Source: Dyadobacter sp. CY347 (GTDB lineage: Bacteria > Bacteroidota > Bacteroidia > Cytophagales > Spirosomataceae). From it: DNA of 64,000 nt. Positions within the stretch are counted from its first letter, which is position 1; every line of letters starts with the position of its first letter. Positions 28,219 through 36,025 of this stretch are shown piece by piece. Under the pieces are notes generated by a model. It ran no database searches. It saw only the letters and a program-made list of their open reading frames with translations, and was not told the DNA's origin. Position numbers and translations under genes: made by a program. The stretch is taken from positions 682,001 to 746,000 of the forward strand of contig NZ_JAKFFT010000002.1 in NCBI RefSeq assembly GCF_021502655.1, given 5' to 3'.

Positions 28219-30290
28219 TATTTGGAATTTTTCTGCCACTCCCAGCCGATCTTCACGCCAGCCCACAAATTATCTTTTGGTGCACTGTTATAATAACGGT
28301 TGCCAAAAGCATTGAGGTCGTAACCAAGGCTGTAAATGCCCGCATTAACCTGCTCTGCGGATGCTGAAAGCTCACTGTAAAAATGCTGGCCCCAGCTTTT
28401 CTTCCAGCTTATGCGCGCAATCCATTGATTATAAGGCGTGTTTTCAACCGTGTTGGCATCGTTCAGATAAAACGAACTTCCATGCTGATAAGTTACAAAT
28501 GCCGCGAAGCCATATCTGAAAAGCGCATCCAGGCCGGAAGTCTGCGAAAATTTAGGGATTCCGGGAATCCGTTTGCCGGTCAGATCGACATCCGCTTGCT
28601 GGAAATCTTCAAATGTATATTTCGTCGCCGTGCCCGTGTTCCACAATTTCAGCATGACCGGAAGTTTGGGATCAGACAAAATATCATAAGCCACAGTCCA
28701 TTCCAGTCCATTCTGACGGGTTTTTCCTGCATTAATAAAAAACTCGGCGCCCGCTTCATTGGTCCTCCGAACAATGGTTTCACGCAATCCAAAATGATAC
28801 AAGCTGATTTCCCCCGTGATCACCTTTCCCGTTTTTCTGATCCCGAATTCTGTATTCATGCCTTTTTCCGCTTCCAGGTCGCGGCGGAAACCACCTGCTG
28901 ATGGCCGCACTTCCTGCAATGTGGGTGGTGAATAACCGCCGCTGTATGAGGCTACAACCGCCCAGTTTTTGGATATCACCTTGTTTGCAGCAAATCTTGG
29001 GACGAAAATGCCGTCGAATTTCCGCTCTTCCTTGCTATATGGAAGGGCGAAGAACCTTTCATATTTGTATTTAAATGTATTGTAACTCGCGCCGGCGCTC
29101 AATGTAAGGTCTGTAAAAAGCACTGCTTCCAACTGGCTGAAAACTGAAAGACTGGTTGTCCTGATGTCTTCCACAGTTTGCTGCTTGTCCGCCCGGCCGC
29201 CGATATTATCGTAATTCCGCTGCGCAGATTTGCCATATTGCCATTCAAATCCGGAAGTCCAGCTCGTTTTAACATTGCCGATCTGCGAGCGGTTTTGCCA
29301 GATGTTCCTTCCGCCTATGCCGTTCTCGTCGCGTTTTTCATAATTTGAAATAAAAGGATTGGCGAAATCCGTGAATGTTAGATACAATGCATTCGATTGC
29401 GTCCAGGAATCTGAAAGTTGTAATGTATAATTTCCGCCGATTAATGCGAGTTTCGTGTAAATGGCGGCTTGCTGTGCTTCACTTCCAGGCACCGTAGGGG
29501 TTGATTGCCTGGCCAGTTTCGGGTTGCTTTGATATTGCGCCAGGTTAATGCCGCCCGGCGTCTCGTATTTCAGGTCTGAGAACATTCCCAAAATGGATAA
29601 TGTGCTGCGTTCTCCGAGTCGGGATAAGGAAGTGAAGCGGATCGCATCTCTTACCATATTGCTGTGATCGCGATAGCCATCCTGCTCACTATGACCATAT
29701 TGTACCGAAATGTCGCCAACCTGAATGGTCGAATTTCTGCTTTGAAAACCATATTTTCCAAAACTTACGCTTTGTTCAATGCGGTTCGTAAAATCATTGT
29801 CCGGCTGACTTTGCATCAGCACTACGCCGCCCGTTCCTGCTCCGTAAATGCTGCTTCCCGGGCCCTTAATGATCTCCATATTCTGCACAGCGCCGTAATC
29901 AACCGAGTTAAGCGGTGTATTTCCGCTGGCATCCGTGAACGGGATCCCGTTCCAGTAAAATTTCACATTACGCACCCCAAACGGCGAACGGATCAGGCTT
30001 CCCCGGACGGAAAAGCGATAGCTTCCCGGCGAACGTTCTTCCATTTTCACGCCGGGAACGGTGTTCACGGCATTGGCCCAGGTATAAGTCGAAAATCTTT
30101 CCAGCGAACGTGAAGTGATCAGCCCCACGGTCGCCGTGGTTGTCAGGGGATCTGTTTTGGATTCAAATGCATTCACAGTCACTTCTTCCAGTTGCCTTGC
30201 GTTCAGCGAATCGCTTTGCGCCATTGACTTTCCCGGATTAGTAAAAATTAGTATCGATAATAAAAGGCTAGGAATATAAAATTTGCGCAT
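28218..30290 (-). CDS. TonB-dependent receptor
   Basis: 690 residues from the ATG at 30290 (start of a signal peptide, MRKFYIPSLLLSILIF, ending SMAQ). A possible TonB box (QLEEVTVNAF) is followed by the plug domain (about 50-160, with IEIIKGPGSSIYGAGTGGVV-like signature) and a 22-strand-type barrel ending in an aromatic-rich strand (VKIGWEW). It lacks the carboxypeptidase-like N-domain and has no SusD neighbour, so it belongs to the siderophore/vitamin/heme type rather than the polysaccharide type. Its stop overlaps the hemW start by one base, so iron or heme uptake is a reasonable inference. The ligand is not known. Confidence 0.88.
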   Translation of the reverse strand: MRKFYIPSLLLSILIFTNPGKSMAQSDSLNARQLEEVTVNAFESKTDPLTTTATVGLITSRSLERFSTYTWANAVNTVPGVKMEERSPGSYRFSVRGSLIRSPFGVRNVKFYWNGIPFTDASGNTPLNSVDYGAVQNMEIIKGPGSSIYGAGTGGVVLMQSQPDNDFTNRIEQSVSFGKYGFQSRNSTIQVGDISVQYGHSEQDGYRDHSNMVRDAIRFTSLSRLGERSTLSILGMFSDLKYETPGGINLAQYQSNPKLARQSTPTVPGSEAQQAAIYTKLALIGGNYTLQLSDSWTQSNALYLTFTDFANPFISNYEKRDENGIGGRNIWQNRSQIGNVKTSWTSGFEWQYGKSAQRNYDNIGGRADKQQTVEDIRTTSLSVFSQLEAVLFTDLTLSAGASYNTFKYKYERFFALPYSKEERKFDGIFVPRFAANKVISKNWAVVASYSGGYSPPTLQEVRPSAGGFRRDLEAEKGMNTEFGIRKTGKVITGEISLYHFGLRETIVRRTNEAGAEFFINAGKTRQNGLEWTVAYDILSDPKLPVMLKLWNTGTATKYTFEDFQQADVDLTGKRIPGIPKFSQTSGLDALFRYGFAAFVTYQHGSSFYLNDANTVENTPYNQWIARISWKKSWGQHFYSELSASAEQVNAGIYSLGYDLNAFGNRYYNSAPKDNLWAGVKIGWEWQKNSK

Positions 30291-30531
30291 GTTGGGTTGA
30301 ACGGCTATCAATAAAATACAAAACTGATTATTAAAAGGAATACTAGCAAGCGTTATACCAACCTTAACCTTTAACACAAAGATCAAGTTCTTATCAAATG
30401 ACCTTAACTGTGAGCATAAAATTCTACAACCACCTTGCTCAACCGCGTATAGTGGTCTGGTAAGATTTTTGATGAGTTATTTTTTGAATGGACTAAACGT
30501 TCTTTTTTAATTAAAAATTAAACACCCAATT

Positions 30532-30990
30532 ATGAAAAAGATCACTTTGATGGTTGCTGCAATGATGACCATGGGCATGCTGAGCCTAACAAGCTGCTCC
30601 GAAAAAACAAAAGACTCTGCTAACGAGACCGTTGAAGAGGCAAAAGAAGACATGGATGAAAATGTTGACGAAGCCAAATCGGATATCAAAGAAGCTGGCA
30701 ACGATTTCGAAGCGAAGGTGAAAGAGGATAAAGAATCGTTGAAAACAGAGATAGATGAGGCTGTTGCCAAGCTCGACAAGAAAATAGAAGATGCGGACGC
30801 TAAAATGGAAAAAGCCACTGACAAGGAAAAAGCAAAGTGGAGAGACCGCAAAAAAGAATTGAATGAAGAAAAGGAAGACCTTCAAGCTTCCTGGAAGGAT
30901 GCCCAGAATGAAACCGCTGATAAGTGGGATGCATTCAAAGCTGAAACCAAGGAGAAAATCGCAAAAGCGAAAGCCGATATTAGGGATTAA
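30532..30990 (+). CDS. Highly charged coiled-coil lipoprotein
   Basis: 152 residues. A lipoprotein signal ends at LTSC (Cys about residue 22). The rest is almost wholly Glu/Lys/Asp/Ala-rich and predicted helical, with heptad-like repeats (ETVEEAKEDMDENVDEAKSDIKEAG and on), ending in AKADIRD. It resembles small periplasmic helical lipoproteins sometimes called Sll1863-type stress proteins, but low complexity makes such matches weak. It probably forms a long helical hairpin on the outer-membrane inner face. Monocistronic, with a good terminator. The 241-base region upstream (30291-30531) shows no clear element. Confidence 0.7.
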   Translation: MKKITLMVAAMMTMGMLSLTSCSEKTKDSANETVEEAKEDMDENVDEAKSDIKEAGNDFEAKVKEDKESLKTEIDEAVAKLDKKIEDADAKMEKATDKEKAKWRDRKKELNEEKEDLQASWKDAQNETADKWDAFKAETKEKIAKAKADIRD

Positions 30991-31016
30991 TTGTTTTTAT
31001 GAGGGTTACGAATTAC

Positions 31017-31045
31017 AAAAATGCTCCCCGCTGAGGAGCATTTTT
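31017..31045 (+). terminator. Rho-independent terminator
   Basis: 11-bp perfect stem AAAAATGCTCC (31017-31027) and GGAGCATTTTT (31035-31045). The A/T arms make it usable from both sides, between the lipoprotein gene (+) and the CtlX-like gene (-). Confidence 0.88.
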
Positions 31046-31060
31046 GTTTTGTAAAGCCCT

Positions 31061-32017
31061 TTATTTTCTGGGCAAATGGATTTCGGTCATCATACACCGC
31101 GCCGAGCCGCCGCCGTTGCCCTCGATGACGCCGAGGTCTGTATGTAAAATACGTGCATAGTCGCTCAATGCTTGCCGTTGGTGGCTGGTCAGCGAGTCAT
31201 AGGCTTGCGTGGACATGATCAAAAACTTGTCCTGTCTCGTATTTCGCACCATGAGCATGTTCCCTGCAAAATGCCGCACCTGGTCAAATGAGATTTCGAT
31301 AATGTATTTTTTGGTTTCTTCCAGCGCCGCCCGGACCATTTGCCGCTCGTCGGGATTTTTGATCGCTTCCAGGCAAACGACCGCGAAAACATCGCCTACG
31401 CACATGATCACATTGGTATGGTAAACAGGCTTATCATTTTCATCCGAAGCAGAAAAAGCAACAATTTCATAACCCAATGCATCCGCAAAAGCTTCCAAAA
31501 CCTCCGGATGGGTGCGGGGTGAAAGGCAGGCATATGCAATTTTATAGCGGCGGTCGAGCACCATACTGCCGGTCCCTTCAAGGAATTTGCCTTGCTCTTC
31601 GAAATAGCTGAGGTCTACAATTTCCTCAATTTTAAAATCTTCTCTTAACCGTTCTATAATATCCAGCCTGCGTTCAGCCCGGCGGTTTTCGGCCATCATC
31701 GGATACAGAACCACTTTTCCGCTTTGGTGGAAAGACACCCAGTTGTTGGAAAAAACAGCGTCCGGCCTCAGAATGTCCTCATTATCATCGAAAATGTGAA
31801 GATCAACACCCGCTTTTTTCAGCTGGTCGATCATCAGGTCAAATTCTTCCTTAGCCAGGTCGCCGGCGGTTTCCTGCGTGCTTTGCGCAAATGCTTTCTG
31901 CTGAAACTCGTTGCTTTCAGCGGTTTCTGCATTAAAGCCAAATTTTACCGGCCTGATCATCATGATCCGGGAGGTGGATTGGGGTTGGATCTGGGCGGAT
32001 GAAGTGATTACGCGCAT
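31061..32017 (-). CDS. ctlX: Citrulline hydrolase CtlX-like amidinotransferase-fold protein
   Basis: 318 residues of the guanidino-group-modifying (pentein) superfamily. Visible motifs are MMIRPVKFGFNAETAE at the start, LRPDAVFSNNWVS (about 83-95, substrate Asp), a central His region (THPEVLE), and the C-terminal GGGSARCMMTE with the nucleophilic Cys. CtlX-type proteins are linked to citrulline use in Francisella, which fits the adjacent arginine deiminase that would make citrulline. The start at 32017 could be shortened to the MMIRP methionines at about residues 19-20, but the longer form is plausible. It lies 65 bases downstream of the deiminase gene on the same strand. Confidence 0.82.
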   Translation of the reverse strand: MRVITSSAQIQPQSTSRIMMIRPVKFGFNAETAESNEFQQKAFAQSTQETAGDLAKEEFDLMIDQLKKAGVDLHIFDDNEDILRPDAVFSNNWVSFHQSGKVVLYPMMAENRRAERRLDIIERLREDFKIEEIVDLSYFEEQGKFLEGTGSMVLDRRYKIAYACLSPRTHPEVLEAFADALGYEIVAFSASDENDKPVYHTNVIMCVGDVFAVVCLEAIKNPDERQMVRAALEETKKYIIEISFDQVRHFAGNMLMVRNTRQDKFLIMSTQAYDSLTSHQRQALSDYARILHTDLGVIEGNGGGSARCMMTEIHLPRK

Positions 32018-32082
32018 AGGAGTATCGGGAATGGATGTCTAGTGCAATTTACAACTGAAACGCCGCGATTACAATATAAAAT

Positions 32083-33543
32083 TTACTGCGCAGCCACACG
32101 CAAAATAGGCATACTCATGCAATGCGAGCCGCCACGCGCCCGTGAGAGCTCAGCGGAAGGAAGCGTGATAAAAGTATCTGTTAATGTCTCCACAGACAAC
32201 TCGTCATCTTCCAGTTTTTGTATCAAATCCTTAGCACTGATCACATGATAACCATGCTTTCTGAAAGCATCCAGCGTTTTGTCATTCCGGTCGTAACCTA
32301 CGACCACGCCGTCTTTCAATGCTAAGAGGTTGCAGGAATCCGTCCATTGCTCCCGCTCACCGTAAGGAAACTCATTATCGCCGGAATAAATGAATTGGAC
32401 AGGTTCGGTAACACCTAAATCATTGACACTAATTGAAGTAAGAAGATCTTCCAGGTTTTCTATCTCGACCGGATTATTTTCTTGACCTTTTACAAACTGC
32501 AAAATCCTGAATTCCCTGTTTGTATCCTGCGGGCCAAAAAAATGCAGCACGTCTTGCTTTTTTGCTTCATCACCTAACCTCGCCAGCGAACCCAGCAGGA
32601 CCCAGACGTTCCTCTTAACCTGCGTGAAAATGGTGTCAATGTGCATGTAGTCCCGTTTTTTCGGAATCTTCACAATGGTAATGGTGCTCACAACATTTTT
32701 TTCAAACAGCAATTTCATCACCTGTTGCGCTGCATAAAGCGAGGTCCGCTCACTGCAACCGATCACCAAATGGTTCGGCGCGACCATCATAACGTCGCCG
32801 CCTTCGAGCGTGCAGCGGTGGTAATCGCTGGCTTTTTCATCGTCCGGCAACAAGAAGTGGCGTTCATTTTCAGGTATTTCAATGATGCGGCTTTTAATGT
32901 CGGCGAACATGGGATGGTAAAAGAAGACAAACTGCGCCAGGATGGATTCCCGCGTCCGCGCATTTTTCGCAGGCTTGTTCAACAAAATATGATCATTGAT
33001 CACAATGCCGATATCCCGCATGAAAATGAGATTGGGCAGCGGAGCAAAAAGCATTCTTTTATCGGAGTACGAACCCGAAATGAAGATTTTCGCCAGCTCG
33101 TGCGGATCGTATCGGTTCAGTTCTTCCTGCGTATGATAGGAACATCTTTCAATGCCGCAAATTGCTGCTGTGAGTTTGACACGAACCTCACCGTTTTCCA
33201 AAATTTCTCCCAGCAGTTTTTGAATGTCAACCACACAGTCCGAATCGAAGTATTTTTCGGAACCGGGGATGAAAAAGGAGCGGGTAGGATCATTGTCAAC
33301 GTTGGCCAGTTTTCCTTTGATTTTTTCCGGGTCGAGGAAGTAAAGCAGCAGTTTTACATAGTAATCATATTCTCCCCGACGCATGGTATCCAGGTGAACG
33401 ATATCTTCAAAAAGCCAGTCCTGCGCTTTGCTGGGCACCACTTTGCCGAGGCCGCGGTCCGGGCTGTGGATCAGGAGGCGTTTTAATGTGCCGGTTTCGG
33501 AAGCCACGTTTATGGTGGTTCCTGCGGTGATTTCTGTATGCAT
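32083..33543 (-). CDS. arcA: Arginine deiminase family protein
   Basis: 486 residues from the ATG at 33543 (MHTEITAGTTINVASETG); the open frame reaches 33654, but the first 37 residues look non-coding. Arginine deiminase converts arginine to citrulline and ammonia. Motifs: LIHSPDRGL (about 21-29), LPNLIFMRDIG (about 170), a TLEGGDVM stretch (about 246-253), HIDTIFT (about 299-305), and the catalytic ARGGSHCMSMP near the C-terminus. It is longer than classical ArcA (about 410) owing to inserted segments. No carbamate kinase or ornithine carbamoyltransferase is beside it; a CtlX-like gene is. Confidence 0.84.
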   Translation of the reverse strand: MHTEITAGTTINVASETGTLKRLLIHSPDRGLGKVVPSKAQDWLFEDIVHLDTMRRGEYDYYVKLLLYFLDPEKIKGKLANVDNDPTRSFFIPGSEKYFDSDCVVDIQKLLGEILENGEVRVKLTAAICGIERCSYHTQEELNRYDPHELAKIFISGSYSDKRMLFAPLPNLIFMRDIGIVINDHILLNKPAKNARTRESILAQFVFFYHPMFADIKSRIIEIPENERHFLLPDDEKASDYHRCTLEGGDVMMVAPNHLVIGCSERTSLYAAQQVMKLLFEKNVVSTITIVKIPKKRDYMHIDTIFTQVKRNVWVLLGSLARLGDEAKKQDVLHFFGPQDTNREFRILQFVKGQENNPVEIENLEDLLTSISVNDLGVTEPVQFIYSGDNEFPYGEREQWTDSCNLLALKDGVVVGYDRNDKTLDAFRKHGYHVISAKDLIQKLEDDELSVETLTDTFITLPSAELSRARGGSHCMSMPILRVAAQ

Positions 33544-33570
33544 AAATGATTTATTGACGTGTGTTGTGCG

Positions 33571-33578
33571 CAAAGTAA
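33571..33578 (-). promoter_or_regulatory. Possible -7 element for arcA-ctlX
   Basis: Minus-strand TTACTTTG matches TAnnTTTG at 7 of 8 positions, 28 bases upstream of the arcA ATG. Confidence 0.35.
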
Positions 33579-33696
33579 ATGTTTCTTTTCCAATTAAAAA
33601 CCGGCTTACGGCGTACGTGCTTACAGGCAGGGTTTTAACATTAGAAATATCCAAATCCGGGGAACAAGGCCGCCTTTAAAAAGGTTGTAGATTATA

Positions 33697-33713
33697 TGCA
33701 GTATATCACTGCA
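33697..33713. promoter_or_regulatory. Palindrome upstream of sufC, possible operator
   Basis: Perfect 6-bp inverted repeat TGCAGT-ATATC-ACTGCA, about 39 bases upstream of the sufC -7 element, within the 258-base divergent region between arcA and sufC. Size and position suit a dimeric regulator site. No known factor is assigned. Confidence 0.35.
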
Positions 33714-33751
33714 CACATTTACCGCTATTTTCTTTTACGCGCAAAGCGTGT

Positions 33752-33759
33752 TACTTTTG
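33752..33759 (+). promoter_or_regulatory. -7 promoter element for the suf operon
   Basis: TACTTTTG is a perfect TAnnTTTG match, 42 bases before the sufC ATG. It shows that transcription starts at sufC and is not inherited from an upstream sufB. Confidence 0.6.
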
Positions 33760-33801
33760 CGGTAAATTTACCACGAACTGTATTTTAAGTATAAATAAGT
33801 T

Positions 33802-34560
33802 ATGCTCTCTATTAATGACTTGCGTGCCTCAATTGAAGGTAAGGAAATATTAAAAGGCATCAACCTGGAAGTGAAACCCGGTGAAGTGCATGCGATTATG
33901 GGACCTAACGGGTCTGGTAAAAGCACTTTGGCATCTGTTCTGGCTGGAAGAGAGGAATATGAAGTTACTGGCGGCTCGGTAGTTTTTGACGGAAAAGATA
34001 TCCTTGAAATGGCGCCCGAGCATAGAGCTGCCGAAGGTATTTTTCTGGCATTCCAATATCCTGTCGAAATTCCTGGTGTTACGACCATTAATTTTCTTAA
34101 AACTGCTGTAAACGAAATCCGTAAATATAGAGGCGAAAGCCCGCTGGACGCTGCACAATTTCTTAAAATGGTGCGTGAAAAAGCGAAGCTGGTCAGCATG
34201 AACGATTCGTTATTGAAACGTGCTTTGAACGAAGGATTTTCGGGCGGTGAGAAAAAACGCAACGAAATCTTCCAGATGGCCGTGCTTGAACCAAAACTGG
34301 CTATCCTCGACGAAACCGATTCTGGTTTGGATATTGATGCATTGCGTATTGTTTCAGAAGGAGTTAACTCATTGCGTTCTCCTGAGCGTGCAACCATTGT
34401 GGTTACGCACTATCAACGCCTTTTGGATTACATCGTTCCCGATTACGTGCACGTGCTTTACAGGGGCAGGATAGTAAAATCCGGTCCGAAAGAGCTTGCG
34501 TTGGAATTGGAGGAAAAAGGTTACGACTGGATCAAGGCGGAAGTAGAAGCCGTTGGTTAA
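33802..34560 (+). CDS. sufC: Fe-S cluster assembly ATPase SufC
   Basis: 252 residues, the usual SufC size. It is the soluble ABC-type ATPase of the SufBC2D scaffold on which Fe-S clusters are built. Walker A GPNGSGKST (34-42), signature SGGEKKR (about 152-158) and Walker B LAILDETDSGLD (about 171-182) are intact, and the GEKKRNE variant of the signature is typical of SufC rather than transporters. It opens a same-strand run sufC-sufD-sufS-DUF5618-sufE-sufT-like-bacilliredoxin. sufB, normally directly upstream, is absent here. Confidence 0.96.
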   Translation: MLSINDLRASIEGKEILKGINLEVKPGEVHAIMGPNGSGKSTLASVLAGREEYEVTGGSVVFDGKDILEMAPEHRAAEGIFLAFQYPVEIPGVTTINFLKTAVNEIRKYRGESPLDAAQFLKMVREKAKLVSMNDSLLKRALNEGFSGGEKKRNEIFQMAVLEPKLAILDETDSGLDIDALRIVSEGVNSLRSPERATIVVTHYQRLLDYIVPDYVHVLYRGRIVKSGPKELALELEEKGYDWIKAEVEAVG

Positions 34561-34621
34561 GAATACATTAAGGATTGAACCTTGATTTTCTTAACATTTA
34601 AAGTACCATACTAATACATCA

Positions 34622-35941
34622 ATGAGTACCGAAACAATAGATTTAAAAACCAGGCTGATCGCGGATTTCCATGCCCGCGAGTCCGTAATGAATGGGGAGG
34701 CTTCATCGGCTTTTCACCAGAAAAAACGTGCAGCACTGGCTGAATTTGATAAGTTGGGTTTCCCGACAACCAGAAACGAAGAGTGGAAATATTCCAACGT
34801 TAAGGATCTGGTCAGCGTTTCTTATAATTTCAATGCAGACAGTTCGCTCGAACTGGCAGACCTGGAAGATTTGAAGATCCCGGCGCAAGATGCGAACATT
34901 ATCTATTTTGTAAACGGACATTATAATGCCGAGCTGTCCCGCGTCATTTCGACTCAGGATCAGATCACGATCAGCTCACTTTCAGAAGCGTACAAGAGCA
35001 ATCCAGCTTTGGTCAATACTTATTTTAATGAATTGGTAAAAGACCAGGACGATGCATTTACGGCCTTGAACACAGCTTTCGCGCAGGATGGTATTTTCAT
35101 TCACATTGCTGATAATAAAGTAGTTGAACACCCTGTAATTCTTCGTTTCCTTAGTGATGCAAGGGTTGAAAATGTAGGTAGCCAGCCGCGGAACATTATT
35201 TCTGTCGGTCGCAATGCACAGGTGAAGCTTGCAGAAGCGTTCCGGACATTGGGGACACAGCATTCTTTTACCAATGCAGTTACAGAAATTTACGTCGCAG
35301 AAGATGCGAATGTTGAATATTACAAAGTTCAGAATGAAAGCGACAATGCTTACCATATAGGCACGACGCAGGTTCGGATGCTCGACCGCTCGCATTTTTA
35401 TGCAGGAACGGTTACGCTTAACGGCCGTTTTACGCGTAACAACCTGAACATTATCCTGGACGGAGAACGTTGCGACGCGCATATGTACGGACTTTATTTT
35501 CCCGACGGAACGCAGCACGTTGATAACCATACGGTTGCCGATCACCGCAAACCAAATTCCGAAAGCAATGAATTGTATAAAGGGATTTTGAGGGATAAAT
35601 CGAAAGGTGTTTTCAACGGAAAAATATTCGTTCGCGAAGACGCCCAAAAGACCAATGCTTTTCAATCCTGCAAGAACATTGTGCTTTCTACGGAAGCTAC
35701 AATGAACACCAAACCGCAGCTAGAAATTTTTGCTGACGACGTAAAATGTTCACACGGGACCACGACCGGCCAGATTGACGAAGAAGCGCTATTTTACATG
35801 CGTTCACGCGGAATTTCCAGACCGGAAGCGATGGCCTTGTTAATGTTTGCATTCTGCGCTGACGTAGTTTCGCAGATCAAAATCGAGTCGGTCCGTGAAT
35901 ATCTTGAAAACGTAATTGCTCAGAAATTAGCTTCAAAATAA
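34622..35941 (+). CDS. sufD: Fe-S cluster assembly protein SufD
   Basis: 439 residues. SufD pairs with SufB in the scaffold complex. Visible signs are the N-terminal helical region with FPTTRNEEWKYSNVKDLV, a central right-handed parallel beta-helix, and the C-terminal KCSHGTTTGQIDEEALFYMRSRGI motif with the conserved Cys-Ser-His. SufB-specific cysteine features are not seen, so this is SufD and not a displaced SufB. A gap of 61 bases separates it from sufC. A terminator-like hairpin lies between it and sufS. Confidence 0.95.
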   Translation: MSTETIDLKTRLIADFHARESVMNGEASSAFHQKKRAALAEFDKLGFPTTRNEEWKYSNVKDLVSVSYNFNADSSLELADLEDLKIPAQDANIIYFVNGHYNAELSRVISTQDQITISSLSEAYKSNPALVNTYFNELVKDQDDAFTALNTAFAQDGIFIHIADNKVVEHPVILRFLSDARVENVGSQPRNIISVGRNAQVKLAEAFRTLGTQHSFTNAVTEIYVAEDANVEYYKVQNESDNAYHIGTTQVRMLDRSHFYAGTVTLNGRFTRNNLNIILDGERCDAHMYGLYFPDGTQHVDNHTVADHRKPNSESNELYKGILRDKSKGVFNGKIFVREDAQKTNAFQSCKNIVLSTEATMNTKPQLEIFADDVKCSHGTTTGQIDEEALFYMRSRGISRPEAMALLMFAFCADVVSQIKIESVREYLENVIAQKLASK

Positions 35942-35973
35942 TCGTCTGACATTACTCAGCCCCATCTTATTGC

Positions 35974-36008
35974 TACCCAACCTGTCATTCATTGGGTTGG
36001 GTATTTTT
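35974..36008 (+). terminator. Terminator-like hairpin between sufD and sufS
   Basis: 9-bp perfect stem TACCCAACC (35974-35982) and GGTTGGGTA (35995-36003) followed by TTTTT. It lies inside the suf run, 33 bases after sufD and 18 bases before sufS, so it may act as a partial terminator. Confidence 0.75.
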
Positions 36009-36025
36009 CTAAAATCCCTGTAACA

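Noticed and set aside
28219-28266. N-terminal extension of hemW
   Set aside because: The TAATG overlap and the family start at MHLYIHIPFC make the ATG at 28218 the better choice.
32641-33486. 281-residue open frame on the plus strand inside arcA
   Set aside because: It is fully antisense to a well-conserved arginine deiminase and shows no family character of its own.
33768-34397. 209-residue minus-strand frame opposite sufC
   Set aside because: Ser/Ala-rich shadow translation of the sufC coding strand; sufC is certain.
34982-35665. 227-residue open frame on the minus strand inside sufD
   Set aside because: Antisense shadow of a genuine SufD gene, with no start signal or motif.
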